64,000 bases of DNA, taken from positions 21,159,902 through 21,223,901 of the forward strand of contig NC_135564.1 of the NCBI RefSeq assembly GCF_964340395.1, given 5' to 3'. Of this stretch, positions 51,246 through 63,285 are shown one piece after another. The position numbers were made by a program, and so were the translations under genes. The notes beneath the pieces are model-generated. The model saw nothing but the letters and a program-made list of their open reading frames with translations, did no database searches and was not told where the DNA came from. Source of the stretch: Glandiceps talaboti (Eukaryota > Hemichordata > Enteropneusta > Spengelidae). Each line of letters begins with the position of its first letter. The stretch's first letter is position 1.

Positions 51246-51362
51246 GTCGAGTTCAGAAAGGTAAATGACAATTTTCAACATCAGCTCAAAACAGATATCA
51301 GGGAAATTAAGAAATCGGGAAAAATGCAGACAAGACAAGGAACTTCTACCGGGTAGATATAT
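51178..51362. repeat. Inverted repeat at the 5' end of Penelope fragment B
   Basis: TACCCGGTAGAAGTTCCTTG and TCTTGTCTGCAG at 51184-51215 are matched in inverse at about 51325-51358 (CTGCAGACAAGACAAGG...ACCGGGTA with one change), as are GCATTTTTCCCGA-like words. The element end is therefore duplicated head to head. Confidence 0.75.
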
Positions 51363-51439
51363 TCAGGAATTAACCAACTCTGTCGAGCCTTGTATACCTT
51401 GAAAAGGAATTTTTATTCAAAACGTCGGATTGCATCTAA

Positions 51440-52080
51440 ATTAAGGACCGGTCAGTTTCTTCGGCCTTGGGGGGGGGGGGGATTTGTAGGGGGTCACCCT
51501 GTTTTCGATATTGGCAGTGGGGGGGGGGTCATGCTGTTTTGAAAATTGTGGATAGGGGCGGTCATTGTGTTTTGGATTGTGATGGAAGAAAAAATCCTTT
51601 TCTACAATGGCATATAGCCTTGTCTGAAATGTGGTACATGTAAATATTTGTTCTTGTCCCTGTTTCTTACATGAATTCTTTAATATTACTTATTAGTTCA
51701 AACATAACTATACATATACATATACATATACATGTATTACCTAGCTACCACACTATTTACAGGACATGTCATGTAAATGTTTGGCTGTTTCACAATCAAT
51801 GCTTCACTTATATTGCACTTTGGGGCAAAAGTGAACTTGAAGGTTTCGTAATGGTAATCTTCACAGATAGTTTATAAAAGAAGTTAATCTAAATTGTTCT
51901 ACTCGTCACTATGAACTTGTCAGAAGGGATTAATACACTTTCTACTTTGGACACTACATGTTATTGACACTACAAATAACCACATCTCATCAGATTCAAG
52001 TTTCTATTATACACTAGGTATGACCACCTAAAGTTCTCTAACATACCGGTGACTTTATTATACATACAATTTTAATCCCA
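51440..52080 (+). repeat. Dispersed repeat, uninterrupted copy (LINE empty site)
   Basis: Matches 16745-17148 plus 19092-19160 without the LINE: TTCAAGTTTCTATTATACACTAGG is continuous at about 51991-52014. It also carries a ~150-bp G-rich segment near 51465-51600 (two long G runs) that the 16.7-kb copy lacks. Confidence 0.85.
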
Positions 52081-52189
52081 CTATAATCTTCTTGGCGGTG
52101 GAATAACCCCTTATATTGATCCGTAAGTTTAATATACATTGAATTCAATGGTTCCTGTAAGTGTAAGGCTTCTGATAAATCCGACCAAT

Positions 52190-52345
52190 GTTTGAAAGCA
52201 ACTCTGTCACCTAAAATATCCCTAGCCACTGCACTATGAATACTACAAGTACTACTGTCACCTAAAATATCCCTAGCCACTGCACTATGAATACTACAAG
52301 TACTACTGTCACCTAAAATATCCCTAGCCACTGCACTATTACAAG
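52190..52345. repeat. 51-bp tandem repeat, three copies
   Basis: The unit contains CACCTAAAATATCCCTAGCC and ACTGCACTATGAATACTACA. The third copy lacks part (ACTATTACAAG). On the minus strand it keeps an open frame encoding 17-residue units with SAVARDILGD, continuing into GDRVAFKHWSDLSEAL. Whether this is coding is unknown. Confidence 0.9.
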
Positions 52346-52526
52346 TACTACTGTCAATAAATATATAATCTTTCTCACAAAAACTCAACACGCCTAAACA
52401 ACAAATACAATATGCAATCCGCCCCAATCTTCTTTGTCTATCCACTCTATGGTGTTTGACACGAACGTAGATGCAGTCAGAAAGGGGGTCTTCTGGAGAC
52501 ACATCACCATACCCCCAAATTGTGAA

Positions 52527-52719
52527 CATACATACATACATACATACATACATACATACATACATACATACATACATGCATGCATGCATGCATGCATACA
52601 TACATACATATATACATACATACACACACACGTACGTACGTACACACACACACATACATACATACATACATACATACATACATACATACATACATACATA
52701 CATACATACATACATACAC
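52527..52719. repeat. (CATA)n/(CATG)n/(CACA)n microsatellite
   Basis: Tetranucleotide runs; the Tyr/Met/Cys/Val frames through it are artefacts. Confidence 0.97.
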
Positions 52720-53282
52720 ACTTGCTTTATCATGCTAATTTTATCGCTGTCAAGAAATATGCAAATACAAAGTTTATAGAGCTTCTCTTTATTTCAATTA
52801 ACCCACTTCACATTTTACATAACTTTTCATCATCAGTATTTCACACACATCAAATCTACTTTTCGGACCCGACCTTCTCTACTCAGATTAAATGAATTTA
52901 TTTATAACACAGAGAAGAAAAAATTGTGCTTATATTGTGTTATAAATCCGGTTGCATATTTGTACTTATTCATTTCTTTGAAAACCGACTTTTCAGTATA
53001 AACAATGAATTTACGCAATGAAACGTTAGTGGTCTGAGCTTAGTGTAATAGGTGCTAACATATAAAGTACCGACCAATTATCTCATTGTCACATTGACTA
53101 CTCGTTGACTATAAGCTTACAGCTCATACCTGTATAGAATATATTTATAGTGTTATCAGGTGGAAAGTAGACAATTAACCCCATAAAACTCATGGAGACC
53201 ATGTGTGGTCATTTTAGTGCCAGTTAACCCTCTTGTATAGCTGGCTGCCTACTCAAACTTCATTAATTACTAGTATCACATC

Positions 53283-53335
53283 ACACATACATACATACAT
53301 ACATACATACATACATACATACATACATACATACA
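53283..53335. repeat. (CATA)n microsatellite
   Basis: About 52 bp of CATA repeats. Confidence 0.97.
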
Positions 53336-53716
53336 CGGTGTTTTACACAACGAAATAATTCAAACACTAGCTCCATGTATAGTTACATTTTTTTTTATTT
53401 TGAAAACGATTACAGCTGATTTGACAAAATATAGAACAAAAATGTTTACATATATATTGTTAGATTACTAGTATTGGTCCAACTTTGTCTCAACATTTAC
53501 TACAACAGTAACAGACATTATTTCAATTACGCTAAAACTTGGAGGTAATATCAGCAGTAAACACCGGGATTCACACACTTAGTAGTCGCCTTGTATGAAA
53601 AAACTAGTCCCATGTATTGTGTATTCTTTCATAGTTATAATTTACAGATATTTACATAGACTCAAACATAAATTGATGAGCGTATATCTCTGAAAAGAAA
53701 GCAAGTTAAGACTTAC

Positions 53717-53815
53717 AGTAGTCAAGGAAAAGCAGAAACTCCTTGTATAAACTTATTAATTCAGGCAAACCCATTGACTGCTTATCAATATCCAACTGTG
53801 TTAAGATTCGTAAAT
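53717..53815 (-). CDS. Candidate exon, function unknown
   Basis: On the minus strand 99 nt lie between ACTTGCAG and a consensus donor T|GTAAGT, open in one frame with phase 1 at both ends. It would encode about 33 residues, LRILTQLDIDKQSMGLPELI then SLYKEFLLFLDY. The composition is protein-like and amphipathic, but the pyrimidine tract is weak and no partner exon was identified. It may belong to an unseen minus-strand gene between 43 and 64 kb, or be chance. Confidence 0.25.
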
Positions 53816-54265
53816 CTGCAAGTCATCTACTGTACACTTCCACAAATGAAGTAAACTTGGAGCTGTAAAGCCTAACTTCCTTTATGTTGTCATTATTTAA
53901 TAACACAAGAAAACAAGAACACAATTGTATCTACTTTTCATACGTGAAACCTTTACAACTACAAGTAACAAAACGGACTTTCAGTTAATTCTATTGAATC
54001 GCATATCAACGCTCATCACAAATGTGAAATTGTGTACATGTTACAATCGCACCTGGCCTGCTTTTTTTTCTTTGCTTTCTTTTGTTTTTCTGCTTTTTTA
54101 CATGCTCCTTGTGAGCAGAATGCTGCTGTTGTAAGCACCGTTCCCCCTTTTTTCAATGTTGTGTGTTCAAATGATATGCTTTGTCCCATCTGTGTTGGTT
54201 TGTTTCTGTCGTCTTTCGTATTGTTTTTTCTAATGTTGCGAGTTCCCATTTTCTTTTGCCTTCCT

Positions 54266-57200
54266 TTAATAGCCATATGTCCCTATTATAATTAAGCTAT
54301 TGGAATAGCTAATTATGTGGTTAATAGCCATATGTCCCTATTATAATTAAGCTATTGGCATAGCTAATTATGTGGTTAATAGCCATATGTCCCTATTATA
54401 ATTAAGCTATTGGAATAGCTAATTATGTGGTTAATAGCCATATGTCCCTATTATAATTAAGCTATTGGAATAGCTAATTATGTGGTTAATAGCCATATGT
54501 CCCTATTATAATTAAGCTATTGGTATAGCTAATTATGTGGTTAATAGCCATATGTCCCTATTATAATTAAGCTATTGGTATAGCTAATTATGTGGTTAAT
54601 AGCCATATGTCCCTATTATAATTAAGCTATTGGTATAGCTAATTATGTGGTTAATAGCCATATGTCCCTATTATAATTAAGCTATTGGTATAGCTAATTA
54701 TGTGGTTAATAGCCATATGTCCCTATTATAATTAAGCTATTGGTATAGCTAATTATGTGGTTAATAGCCATATGTTCCTATTATAATTAAGCTATTGGAA
54801 TAGCTAATTATGTGGTTAATAGCCATATGTCCCTATTATAATTAAGCTATTGGAATAGCTAATTATGTGGTTAATAGCCATATGTCCCTATTATAATTAA
54901 GCTATTGGTATAGCTAATTATGTGGTTAATAGCCATATGTCCCTATTATTATTAAGCTATTGGAATAGCTAATTATGTGGTTAATAGCCATATGTCCCTA
55001 TTATAATTAAGCTATTGGTATAGCTAATTATGTGGTTAATAGCTGTAGTGTGTCCCTATTATAATTAAGCTATTGGTATAGCTAATTATGTGGTTAATAG
55101 CCATATGTCCCTATTATAATTAAGCTATTGGAATAGCTAATTATGTGGTTAATAGCCATATGTCCCTATTATAATTAAGCTATTGGAATAGCTAATTATG
55201 TGGTTAATAGCCATATGTCCCTATTATAATTAAGCTATTGGTATAGCTAATTATGTGGTTAATAGCCATATGTCCCTATTATAATTAAGCTATTGGTATA
55301 GCTAATTATGTGGTTAATAGCCATATGTCCCTATTATAATTAAGCTATTGGTATAGCTAATTATGTGGTTAATAGCCATATGTCCCTATTATAATTAAGC
55401 TATTGGTATAGCTAATTATGTGGTTAATAGCCATATGTCCCTATTATAATTAAGCTATTGGTATAGCTAATTATGTGGTTAATAGCCATATGTCCCTATT
55501 ATAATTAAGCTATTGGTATAGCTAATTATGTGGTTAATAGCCATATGTCCCTATTATAATTAAGCTATTGGAATAGCTAATTATGTGGTTAATAGCTGTA
55601 GTGTGTCCCTATTATAATTAAGCTATTGGAATAGCTAATTATGTGGTTAATAGCCATATGTCCCTATTATAATTAAGCTATTGGTATAGCTAATTATGTG
55701 GTTAATAGCCATATGTCCCTATTATAATTAAGCTATTGGTATAGCTAATTATGTGGTTAATAGCTGTAGTGTGTCCCTATTATTATTAAGCTATTGGAAT
55801 AGCTAATTATGTGGTTAATAGCCATATGTCCCTATTATAATTAAGCTATTGGAATAGCTAATTATGTGGTTAATAGCCATATGTCCCTATTATAATTAAG
55901 CTATTGGTATAGCTAATTATGTGGTTAATAGCTGTAGTGTGTCCCTATTATAATTAAGCTATTGGCATAGCTAATTATGTGGTTAATAGCCATATGTCCC
56001 TATTATAATTAAGCTATTGGAATAGCTAATTATGTGGTTAATAGCCATATGTCCCTATTATAATTAAGCTATTGGTATAGCTAATTATGTGGTTAATAGC
56101 CATATGTCCCTATTATAATTAAGCTATTGGTATAGCTAATTATGTGGTTAATAGCTGTAGTGTGTCCCTATTATAATTAAGCTATTGGCATAGCTAATTA
56201 TGTGGTTAATAGCCATATGTCCCTATTATAATTAAGCTATTGGAATAGCTAATTATGTGGTTAATAGCCATATGTCCCTATTATAATTAAGCTATTGGAA
56301 TAGCTAATTATGTGGTTAATAGTCATATGTCCCTATTATAATTAAGCTATTGGAATAGCTAATTATGTGGTTAATAGCCATATGTCCCTATTATAATTAA
56401 GCTATTGGAATAGCTAATTATGTGGTTAATAGCCATACCGTATGTCCCTATTATAATTAAGCTATTGGAATAGCTAATTATGTGGTTAATAGCCATATGT
56501 CCCTATTATAATTAAGCTATTGGTATAGCTAATTATGTGGTTAATAGCCATATGTCCCTATTATAATTAAGCTATTGGAATAGCTAATTATGTGGTTAAT
56601 AGCCATATGTCCCTATTATAATTAAGCTATTGGTATAGCTAATTATGTGGTTAATAGCCATATGTCCCTATTATAATTAAGCTATTGGAATAGCTAATTA
56701 TGTGGTTAATAGCCATATGTCCCTATTATAATTAAGCTATTGGAATAGCTAATTATGTGGTTAATAGCCATATGTCCCTATTATAATTAAGCTATTGGTA
56801 TAGCTAATTATGTGGTTAATAGCCATACCGTATGTCCCTATTATAATTAAGCTATTGGAATAGCTAATTATGTGGTTAATAGCCATATGTCCCTATTATA
56901 ATTAAGCTATTGGTATAGCTAATTATGTGGTTAATAGCCATATGTCCCTATTATAATTAAGCTATTGGTATAGCTAATTATGTGGTTAATAGCTGTAGTG
57001 TGTCCCTATTATAATTAAGCTATTGGAATAGCTAATTATGTGGTTAATAGCCATATGTCCCTATTATAATTAAGCTATTGGAATAGCTAATTATGTGGTT
57101 AATAGCCATATGTCCCTATTATAATTAAGCTATTGGAATAGCTAATTATGTGGTTAATAGCCATATGTCCCTATTATAATTAAGCTATTGATATAGCTAA

Positions 57201-57383
57201 TTATGTGGTTAATAGCCATATGTCCCTATTATAATTAAGCTATTGATATAGCTAATTATGTGGTTAATAGCCATATGTCCCTATTATAATTAAGCTATTG
57301 GTATAGCTAATTATGTGGTTAATAGCCATATGTTCCTATTATAATTAAGCTATTGGTATAGCTAATTATGTGGTTAATAGCCA
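54266..57383. repeat. 55-bp satellite array, ~57 copies
   Basis: Unit TTAATAGCCATATGTCCCTA, then TTATAATTAAGCTATTGGTA, then TAGCTAATTATGTGG. Copies are almost identical. The main variable base is TTGG(A/T/C)ATAGC, with a few TTGATATAGC. A rarer variant has AGCTGTAGTGTGTCCC in place of AGCCATATGTCCC, and two copies have CCATACCGTATG. Each unit holds a dyad, ATAATTAAGCTAT / ATAGCTAATTAT, around TTGG. No coding content. Confidence 0.97.
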
Positions 57384-58330
57384 CCAGTAATGTCACTCCG
57401 GTCATTTGAACCGACTATAGCCTAGTGTGGGGTTTTGGCATGAGTGTTCTCAAGCTTACCCCCCCCCCCCACCCCCCCACCCCCCACCCCATTCAAATGA
57501 ACAAAGCCAAAGTGACCACAATTGTCAAAATGACGTACCCTCAACCCATGCTCTCTCACTTCACATGTAAAGTATACCGGATCTTACTATAAATATATGG
57601 TTGATTACATTGATCAATCTACTGTAACTATAATGCTGATACTATAACACCATTTAAATGTAATACTTGAATAGTATACTGTAAGAGAATAGATTGCTTT
57701 CTGCAAAACTTTTATTTCTTTGTAAATGTTGTCATGGTGTCTACACTGCATAAATCCGTGGTAGACTTATGACATGCAGTTGTACAACTCTTTCTATCAA
57801 AATTAGTCTTCATCGTTTTCTAATAATGTTATATTTATAGTAACTAGGTATTTGTGGTATCTAAACCTGCAGTGTGATATGTAACGAAACATGCAGAATT
57901 AAATTAATACAACTCTCTGTGCAGTGTAACGAATATCTTATGCAGAACAAGATTTCCTTTATTTGATGACAAGTTGATTAAAACGTGGAGGTACTAGTAT
58001 AAGGGGAGACCTTATACATCCATGATTAAAACAAACGTTCATTGAAAGTGTTAAGAGAGAGAATCTGCCCAGACAAGAGCCGTTAATGTTAGACAGTAGA
58101 CGAGTGCCGGGTGTTAGGACGCCCTCTGTTTTCGGTTATACATATTTGGAGAGAAAATATGGAATTTAGATACTGGTCATTCAGCATTGATACAATGATA
58201 GTGATGCTCAAAATATGATGAAAATGATGAAAATTGCACATACAAGTACATACGTACATGTATTCTTCAATATGTTAATTTACATTAAAAACTTTCTGAA
58301 TGACATCACAAGACAAACTAGTATTTCCAA
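57384..58330. other. Intergenic sequence, no clear feature
   Basis: A C-rich run (CCCCCCCCCCACCCCCCC) lies at about 57460-57490. No gene recognised. Confidence 0.5.
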
Positions 58331-58336
58331 CTCTAG

Positions 58337-58552
58337 CAACATAGACGGTACATGCACCATACATGAGGTATTGCAACATAGACGATACATGCACCATACA
58401 TGAGGTATTGCAACATAGACGGTACATGCACCATACATGAGGTATTGCAACATAGACGGTACTTGCACCATTCATGAGGTATTGCAACATAGACGGTACA
58501 TGCACCATACATGAGGTATTCATATCCCAATGCAACATAGACGGTACATGCA
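58337..58552. repeat. 37-bp minisatellite, ~5 copies
   Basis: Unit GCAACATAGACGGTACATGC then ACCATACATGAGGTATT, with the last copies interrupted by CATATCCCAAT. 37 is not a multiple of three, so all three minus-strand frames are open for a while; these are artefacts. Confidence 0.95.
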
Positions 58553-59214
58553 CTATTTTATCATGGCTTGCTACTCGAAAAATCAATCTGCCAAATCCTT
58601 GTTAATAATCCAATACTCACTAAATGCGCAAAAGATTAATAAATGTGTAAAATTGTTGTTGTTATTGTACGTACAGTTTTATTTATCTTTTTGTAATGTT
58701 ACAGTATTGAGTTTCAAACAAAGACTTTGTCTATCTTGTTTCACATTGATTTTGCAAGTAGCAAACCAGGATAAAGTTGTTTTATAAATTAAAAATCCAA
58801 ACTAATACTCAATTCTCATCCATATGTCCACTTTAAAGTTGTTTTCCAATTTTTGTCATTTTACATGGACTGAAAGATTTGATACGGGTGGCTCCCCCGT
58901 ATCACAGTGTGGCTTTACATCAAAATGTTTATCGTTGAGTACGCTGTGTCACACAGTTACTTTAAATACAACCGAGCAACATAAATAATTGTAAGCAACA
59001 AATGATGACTTTTTCTGTCTACATTTTACAGTGAAGGGAGATATACAGAAGGTCATGGCAGAAAGCTTTTTTTATCACGATTTATTTTCCTTGAAAAATG
59101 ACATAAGAGAAATAATTTAAATTGTTGTGTGTGTGGGGGGGGGGGGGGGGTGCCGAGATATCGTATGTACAAAATGTGGATGAATTCGTATAATTATGTA
59201 TATACATGTATACT
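58553..59214. other. Intergenic sequence, no clear feature
   Basis: A small hairpin GATACGGG / CCCGTATC lies near 58877-58902 and a G run (~17) at about 59134-59151. No gene recognised. Confidence 0.5.
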
Positions 59215-59336
59215 TACTGGAGTCTGTTTTGTGGGCTTATTACTTACTGGAGTCTGTTTTGTGGGCTTACTTACTGGAGTCTGTTTTGTGGGCTTACTTA
59301 CTGGAGTCTGTTTTGTGGGCTTACTTACTGGAGATA
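59212..59336. repeat. 27-bp minisatellite, ~4.5 copies
   Basis: Unit TTACTGGAGTCTGTTTTGTG then GGCTTAC, with an extra TATTAC in the first copy. Confidence 0.95.
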
Positions 59337-59656
59337 AATCTGTTAAGTTTTGCTGGAAAGAGGTTTGTGGTTTATGATAATTAGTAAACTGTGAATATTT
59401 TCAAGAGATTTGTTTGCATTAGTGATTTAATGACCATTATAAATTTGTGGTAAAGCAACTTTTAATGATATTTTGTAAAAGCCACAAATTAGAATGAAAA
59501 GGTAGTGAAAATAGGTTGAAAGATGAAATAATTTCAAGACTGTCACTAGAGGGCGCTATATATCAGAAAAGTAAAACAAATAATTTCTCCATGTATTACT
59601 AGAGAGCGTTATTGATATGAAAGACAAGACTCATCTTAATTTGCTTTGCCTTTCAG

Positions 59657-59807
59657 AATAACAGAGTGTCAAACAAAGAATTTGATGAGCACTGTAAATC
59701 TTGGTGATGTGTTTGGACCCATGCTACTACGATCACCAGAGGCCAAATCTTTTGAAAGTCTGGGTAAAATGAAATTCCAACAAATAGTTGTTGAAATTTT
59801 AATTTAA
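59657..59807 (+). pseudogene. RhoGAP-domain exon (GRAF/oligophrenin-like), ending in a stop
   Basis: After a strong acceptor (TTTGCTTTGCCTTTCAG) the frame encodes ITECQTKNLMSTVNLGDVFG, PMLLRSPEAKSF, then KMKFQQIVVEILI and TAA at 59805-59807. This matches the C-terminal part of RhoGAP domains of the GRAF/oligophrenin group (NLMT.SNLGV.FGPTLLR ... IKFQNIVVEILI), which activate GTP hydrolysis by Rho proteins. Family members continue well beyond this point, so the stop truncates it. AATAAA follows at about 59813. No other RhoGAP exon was found in the window. Either an isolated pseudo-exon or the last exon of a shortened gene. Confidence 0.6.
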
Positions 59808-61220
59808 AATCACAATAAACTCTTTGATTTGTAAATATTGGAAAAGTTTCTAGTGAATAATGTATAGAATTGTATTTATGAAATTTGTATTTAGGTATTC
59901 AAAAAACAAATTCAATTTTTTACCATCAGAATAGAACACCTTCAAGCTTTTGTTTTGAAAGTTTTCAAATGACAACTCAGTACAAAGTTCTTTGACATCA
60001 TATCATAAATTACTTTGATATCATCTATGCATTGTAAGGATTGTTAAATTAATATATAAATGGAAAGAGTATTGACTATTAAACTCAACAGGTTTACTAT
60101 GAGACACCATCCCATTCACTTCTTTCCCCAGAAGTTCGACTGTACTGCTAAGTGTGTCAACAATATTAATGTTTGGTAAAGAATGTTGTATACAGTAATA
60201 GTAGTCCATAACAGTTTAAAGTGAAACCAGTTTTATCTGGTTGAAACAAGTTCAAATCAGATACAAGTAGTTTAATTTAAATACAGTAAAACCTTTATTA
60301 CGGGCCAATTCATACCAGTTCCATCCAGTTTCGACCAGCAGACACTCATTTTACATAAGTTTGAAAACCCTTACATGAAAGCAATCCGGAAACTATAAAC
60401 AATGTATGATAACATTTTATTTTCATTCAATTTTCAATGCAAAGTCAATTTTTCTTTTTAAAGTGTATTTCACCATGATGAATGTGATTATAGATATTTT
60501 GTTTTTGGTAAATACAGCCACACAAACCTCAGTCCACTGTGAGTTGGTAAATACAGCCACACAAACCTGCACTATAAAATATAATGATGGGTACAAAAAT
60601 CATATCTAGTATACCCCCACGAGTATCTGTTTATTTGCTGGTTTATTTAATTATTTTATTTGTCCCTATACTTGTCGTTCGTTTGCTTGTTCATTTGTCA
60701 TTTATTTGATAGTTTATTTGTTTTGTTTTGTTTTGTTTTGTTTTGTTTTGTTTTGTTTGTCACACGGTTCCTGCTTACAACCCATAACAAACACACTGTA
60801 CTTACTTCAACATTACCATGTAATTTTGTCCAAAATATAAGGGGAGCTGTTATCACTTATAATAACTCTAACTGAAATAGTTTATTAATGTAAAGTCAAC
60901 ATTTTCATGCAAAGCCTAGAGTAGATGATTGAGTAGCCATCTTTTGAAGACACAAGAATGAGAACTATAAATACTGCAAATCTCTATCAATAATACTAGA
61001 TAATTATTAGGAATAAATGTCACTTTTAACCGACTGTCAACTTGTCAACTGAAAAATGTATTCAATGACGTAATCTAGAGTGGTAACTAAAATGGCAAAA
61101 GCCGAGTTTATAACATTTTACTCATTGACAAGTGAAAATACTAACAAAAATAATACTTTAAATTATTTTAGGATATTGTTTATGTCGATGCATGGTTTCT
61201 GTAACATTACAATTTGTGTT
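59808..61220. other. Mostly unannotated sequence
   Basis: Contains a 43-bp duplication at 60508-60570 (GGTAAATACAGCCACACAAA) and a (TTTTG)n pentamer run at 60719-60757. No gene recognised. Confidence 0.5.
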
Positions 61221-61229
61221 CTGACATTT

Positions 61230-61436
61230 TTAGAACTGTTGGTTACATAGCTGGGAGTTTCTATACATAGTTAGAACTGTTAGTTACATAGTTGTGAGTT
61301 TCTATACATTGTTACAACTGTTTGTTATATAGTTGGGAGTTTCTATACATTGTTACAACTGTTGGTTACATAGTTGGGAGTTTCTATACATTGTTACAAC
61401 TGTTGGTTACATAGTTGGGAGTTTCTATACATTCCC
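61230..61436. repeat. 41-bp minisatellite, ~5 copies
   Basis: Unit GTTACATAGTTGGGAGTTTC then TATACATTGTTACAACTGTTG. The first copies are more diverged (GCTGGGAG, GTTGTGAG). Confidence 0.93.
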
Positions 61437-61720
61437 TTACCAAACTGAAAGCTCAGACCCAAGCTGGCAAAGAGCTTTTTCAGAGCTTTTCAGCTCTGTG
61501 GCACACTACCAACAGCTCTATTGCACACATTCAAAAATGTGTTGAGCTGCTGAATGTCTGCAACAGACTTCTAGGGTTTATGTCTGTTAGGAAAAAAATT
61601 CTTAAGCTTACTGACAGCTGTCCGCATCTCACTGACAGCTGTCTGCAGTTCACCAACAGCTACTTGCAGTTTACTGGCAGCTGTCTTCAGCCACAGGAGT
61701 TAATTTCTAAATAATGTCTG
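61437..61720 (+). other. Possible coding-like segment, unidentified
   Basis: A plus-strand frame following the minisatellite reads LTKLKAQTQAGKELFQSF, HIQKCVELLNVCNRLLGF and then a decaying 21-bp repeat (LTDSC units, ACAGCTGTC words at 61610-61690). The first part looks protein-like, but no family was recognised and no splice sites are convincing. Confidence 0.2.
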
Positions 61721-61868
61721 TCAGGAGTGTTTACACTTTGCTCTGTCATGGGCAAAACGACTAGCAGCAGACTTTTAGCAGCTTTTGTGGTAGTTTCCAG
61801 AATATTTTAAAGTTACCTGGACAGTGGCAATGTGGAAGGGCATACCAATCCAAGGGTTCTCTGTTAAT

Positions 61869-62803
61869 ATGCTTCAAATTCAAATTCAAATTCAAATTCA
61901 AAAACTTTATTGTCCATTAAATTAAAAACATATAATGGAAAATTTCCTTCTGGCATTTCAGAAATCCCAATACGAATAAAAACGCTATCACAGACAACAT
62001 ACAACCAGACAGACAAATGTACAACAATACTATGTAGGTCTATGGAAATATATACAGTACTAAAATCCAAACACAGTTATTACAAATCAGTGAATCCACG
62101 GTTTAAAATAGAAATAGCAGATGGGATAAAAGACTTTTTGTAGCAATTTTTCCTTGCGAGGGGAACTTTGAGTCGCCGACCTGACGGTAAAGTTTGGAAC
62201 TGGTTATGTAGTGGGTGTTTTTGATCCTTGAAAATTTGAACAGCTTTTCGTTTCAGTGACTGGTGGTAGAGTTCGGATAATTGTTTCTGCTTTGAACCAA
62301 TAATCCTTCCCGCCTGATTGACGACTCGCGACAACTTTGTTCTGTCTTTAACTGTGAGATTTCCATACCAGGATACAATATTAAATGTCAATACACTTTC
62401 GATTAGTGAGTGATACACTGATGCTAATATATCCTTACTTACGTTAAAACTATTGAGCTTACGAAGCAGATAAAGGCGCTGCTGTGCTTTCTTAAAAATA
62501 TGATCTACATTATCTGTAAAACTTAGGTTGGAAGCTAGGATGGTACCAAGATATGTAAAAATATGTACTTTCTCCACTTCTTCCCCGTTTATGGTGAGAG
62601 ATCGACATAGTGATGTGTCTTGTTTCCGTCCCCCAACCATGCACATCTCTTTCGTTTTCCTAACATTGAGTTCAAGATAACTCTTGTCAAACCAGGATTT
62701 TAGGGTATTCACGTATAGAAAATACTGACCAAGTGAAAATTCATCTTTTAACCGGGCGACCAGCGCCATGTCATCTGCAAATTTGATTAAAGCTTCTGTC
62801 ATA
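61869..62803 (-). mobile_element. 5'-truncated LINE (L2/Rex1-like) with TTTGAA-repeat tail
   Basis: Frame 62080-62802 on the minus strand encodes the last part of a LINE RT: KFADDMALVARL, LELNVRKTKEM, FTYLGTILASNLSF, FKKAQQRLYLLRKLNSFNV and LPSGRRLKVPLARKN. The 3' UTR runs to GGACAATAAAGTTTTTGAA and a tail of repeated TTTGAA. The frame is open but truncated inside the RT. The left flank TAATATGCTT resembles the right flank AATATTGCTT, a possible target-site duplication. Its C-terminal wording resembles the 17.1-kb LINE, but the two are clearly different families or ages. Confidence 0.88.
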
Positions 62804-63280
62804 ATAAATATTGCTTGGAATTAAACTTGCCTAAATACTTATTCACTAAAACATACATCAAATGTATGCAGGTGAATGTAGGTAATATTTATAAGAATGC
62901 CTGCAACACCATCAAATGACCAATAACTACAGTACATTTACATGTTAAAATATATTTATTAAGTTTCATTGTTAAGTATAAACACCGGAATCTGTTCTTG
63001 TTAAAACGTAAACCAGCTGCATGAACAACAAAATCAATCCTTACAGAATACCTCTAATATAAAATGTACATGTATTGTTGTATGCATTTATTATTTGCAT
63101 CGTTCACCCTCACAACTTACCGAGATTTAATGTAACTGTTTTCTCAAATTATTTGTAATATGTCACCTACATAACAAACATCCATTTTAAAATCATTTGC
63201 CAGATTTAGTATTCTGGGTTTGTGATAGCCATGCACGTATATTAGTGTGGAATTTGTTTACTATGCTTCAACTTGGGACT
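62804..63280. other. Intergenic sequence, no clear feature
   Basis: AT-rich; no exon or element recognised. Confidence 0.5.
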
Positions 63281-63285
63281 AGCAA

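Noticed and set aside
60132-60175. 44-nt plus-strand segment with acceptor CTTTCCCCAG and donor G|GTAAAG
   Set aside because: Good splice signals, but no recognisable protein content and no partner exon; the RhoGAP exon upstream ends in a stop.
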